Source: Candidatus Omnitrophica bacterium CG02_land_8_20_14_3_00__42_8 (GTDB lineage Bacteria > Omnitrophota > Gorgyraeia > Gorgyraeales > Gorgyraeaceae). From it: DNA of 6,543 nt. The stretch is taken from contig PEUD01000138.1 of the NCBI GenBank assembly GCA_002780805.1, forward strand, positions 6,441 through 12,983, in the 5' to 3' direction. Positions 5,949-6,543 of this stretch are shown in pieces (position 1 is the stretch's first letter; every line of letters begins with the position of its first letter). Below the pieces are notes generated by a model. The model did not search any database and was not told the DNA's origin. It worked only from the letters and a program-made list of their open reading frames with translations. A program made the position numbers and the translations under genes.

Positions 5949-6353
5949 CTAGGCCTGCGGTATATTAAATACTGTTTTCTCTTTTTCTTCCTTAACCTCC
6001 CCGCCCGCAAGCTCTACCTCGCCTGCCTCGCTGGTTATCTCTCTTCTCAATGACAATACGGAAGCGGGCTTGAAACCTTTGAAATCGCCTGAACGGCCCC
6101 ATGCCACAAGGCAGTCATCATGATACAAAAACCACGGCGCGTCTCCGAGATTCTTGGCCCGGGCTGAATATTCCCATAATTCCTGGGCCTCGCCGTTAGG
6201 CGCCTTTGCCGCCGTCGTATACAGAGGGGCTCCTAAAATCTTTTTTACCTCGGCCTGCGGCATCCCCAATTTTACCTTGCTCAACTTAGATGCTGTCGCG
6301 CAGCCCGACGCCAACAATGCTATTGCCAGTAAAGCTATGGCTTTTTTAAACAT
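5949..6353 (-). CDS. Small BamE/SmpA-like outer-membrane lipoprotein
   Basis: 134 residues. The N-terminus MFKKAIALLAIALLASGCAT is a lipoprotein signal with lipobox LASGC, so Cys18 would be lipidated. Ala at +2 favours the outer membrane. The mature part matches the SmpA/OmlA (BamE-like) pattern: KVKLGMPQAEVKKILGAP (27-43), then ELWEYSA (58-64) and WFLYHDDCLVAWG (74-86). BamE helps the beta-barrel assembly machine; many lipoproteins with this fold have other or unknown tasks. The tail (105-134) is charged and Glu/Lys-rich, probably flexible. It is the first gene after a consensus promoter and has the strong Shine-Dalgarno AAGGAGG 6 bases before its ATG. Its place at the head of an operon ending in a secretin makes a role in secretin targeting or assembly (a pilotin-like function) conceivable, but that is inference. 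Standard PilF/PilW pilotins are TPR proteins, and this is not one. Confidence 0.85.
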   Translation of the reverse strand: MFKKAIALLAIALLASGCATASKLSKVKLGMPQAEVKKILGAPLYTTAAKAPNGEAQELWEYSARAKNLGDAPWFLYHDDCLVAWGRSGDFKGFKPASVLSLRREITSEAGEVELAGGEVKEEKEKTVFNIPQA

Positions 6354-6359
6354 CTGACA

Positions 6360-6366
6360 CCTCCTT
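6360..6366 (-). promoter_or_regulatory. Strong Shine-Dalgarno site of the lipoprotein gene
   Basis: AAGGAGG on the minus strand, 6 bases before the ATG at 6353. It fixes the lipoprotein start and is stronger than the sites of the kinase (AGAG) and the ParA-like gene (GAGG). The promoter-proximal gene therefore has the best ribosome site, and those two inner genes may depend on coupling. Confidence 0.8.
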
Positions 6367-6379
6367 GGCTTTTTTTAGT

Positions 6380-6407
6380 ATTATACAATATCCACTATAT
6401 ATGTCAA
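6380..6407 (-). promoter_or_regulatory. Sigma-70-type promoter for the lipoprotein-kinase-parA-pil genes
   Basis: On the minus strand TTGACA (6402-6407) is followed after 16 bases by TATAAT (6380-6385). Both hexamers match the housekeeping sigma consensus exactly; the spacer is one base shorter than optimal. Transcription would begin near 6373, in the A-run, giving a leader of about 20 bases that contains the AAGGAGG ribosome site before the ATG at 6353. The -35 and most of the spacer lie within the last codons of the YfhO-like gene, whose stop codon overlaps the -10. All genes to the left share the orientation with no gap above 25 bases and no visible hairpin-plus-U-run, so this could drive them through pilQ. 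Confidence 0.72.
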
Positions 6408-6543
6408 CAAAAAACTGACTATCATGGCAAATATTGTTAATATCGTTATAAATAAGCCGGCCTTAAAAGAACCCGGGCTGTAGATAAAATCCACCGTATG
6501 CGCCCCAGGCTCAAGACGCACAGCCCTTAAAATATAATCCGCG
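6381..6543 (-). CDS. C-terminal end of a YfhO-like integral membrane protein (partial)
   Basis: Only the last 53 codons are in the window, ending in TAA at 6381-6383; the rest lies beyond the right edge. The piece reads RAVRLEPGAHTVDFIYSP (6-23), then SFKAGLFITILTIFAMIVSFLLTYIV, which is a final membrane helix (about 28-50). A line such as 'vxLpxGxHxVxFxYxPxSFxxG' followed by one terminal helix is the usual ending of YfhO-family (DUF6044-like) multi-pass membrane proteins. That family is implicated in glycosylation of cell-surface polymers in Gram-positives. The family call rests on this short tail alone, so it is moderate; that the frame is coding is well supported by the pattern and by its stop 27 bases before the next gene. 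The stop codon lies inside the -10 element of the downstream promoter. Confidence 0.72.
   Translation of the reverse strand, partial: ADYILRAVRLEPGAHTVDFIYSPGSFKAGLFITILTIFAMIVSFLLTYIVDIV

Noticed and set aside
5936..6010. Longer kinase form starting at TTG (6010)
   Set aside because: It would overlap the lipoprotein by 62 bases and add only a very basic segment (RLRKKKRKQ, RRPRAKK) that is the other-frame reading of the lipoprotein's Glu/Lys-rich tail; the ATG at 5935 follows the lipoprotein stop directly.
6354..6380. Terminator between the YfhO-like gene and the lipoprotein
   Set aside because: The A-run (T-run on the plus strand) at 6371-6376 has no preceding GC-rich hairpin on the minus strand; it is better read as the initial transcribed region of the promoter.

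Overview
The window is one densely packed bacterial locus read entirely from the minus strand, so transcription runs from high to low coordinates. Gene order along transcription is: 3' end of a YfhO-like membrane protein (6381-6543, cut by the window edge); a BamE/SmpA-like lipoprotein (5949-6353); a soluble histidine kinase with a degenerate GGDEF-like tail (4865-5935); a ParA/Soj-family ATPase (3991-4854); then pilM (2727-4001), pilN (2125-2730), a pilO with a PilP-like C-terminal extension (1151-2128), and the N-terminal 375 residues of the secretin pilQ (1-1125, cut by the window edge). No stretch over 30 bases between genes is non-coding, and no RNA gene, mobile element, CRISPR array or factor-independent terminator was seen.

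The core is the alignment subcomplex and outer-membrane pore of a type IV pilus (or a closely related pseudopilus/type II secretion machine) in the classical order M-N-O-(P)-Q. PilM is a cytoplasmic actin-like ATPase that binds the NLIP-type N-terminus of PilN. PilN and PilO are single-pass inner-membrane proteins. The PilP-like domain at the end of PilO should reach the periplasmic domains of the PilQ secretin. The genes are translationally coupled: parA/pilM overlap by 11 bases, and pilM/pilN and pilN/pilO share ATGA stop-start overlaps.

Upstream of the pil genes, in the same orientation and with gaps of 10-13 bases or an overlap, are three genes not usual in a pilMNOPQ operon: the small lipoprotein, the sensorless kinase and the ParA-like ATPase. 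A promoter with consensus -35 and -10 hexamers (16-base spacer) sits inside the last codons of the YfhO-like gene and ends about 20 bases before the lipoprotein start. The lipoprotein through pilQ may therefore be one transcript. My inference is a pilus operon that carries its own candidate positioning ATPase, signalling protein and outer-membrane assembly lipoprotein.

The organism is a diderm bacterium (secretin, lipobox with a non-Asp +2 residue). The N-terminally extended PilM, the PilO-PilP fusion, the short secretin and the frequent ATA and AGG codons remind me of Candidatus Omnitrophota or a related uncultured lineage. This is an impression from style, not a demonstrated assignment.
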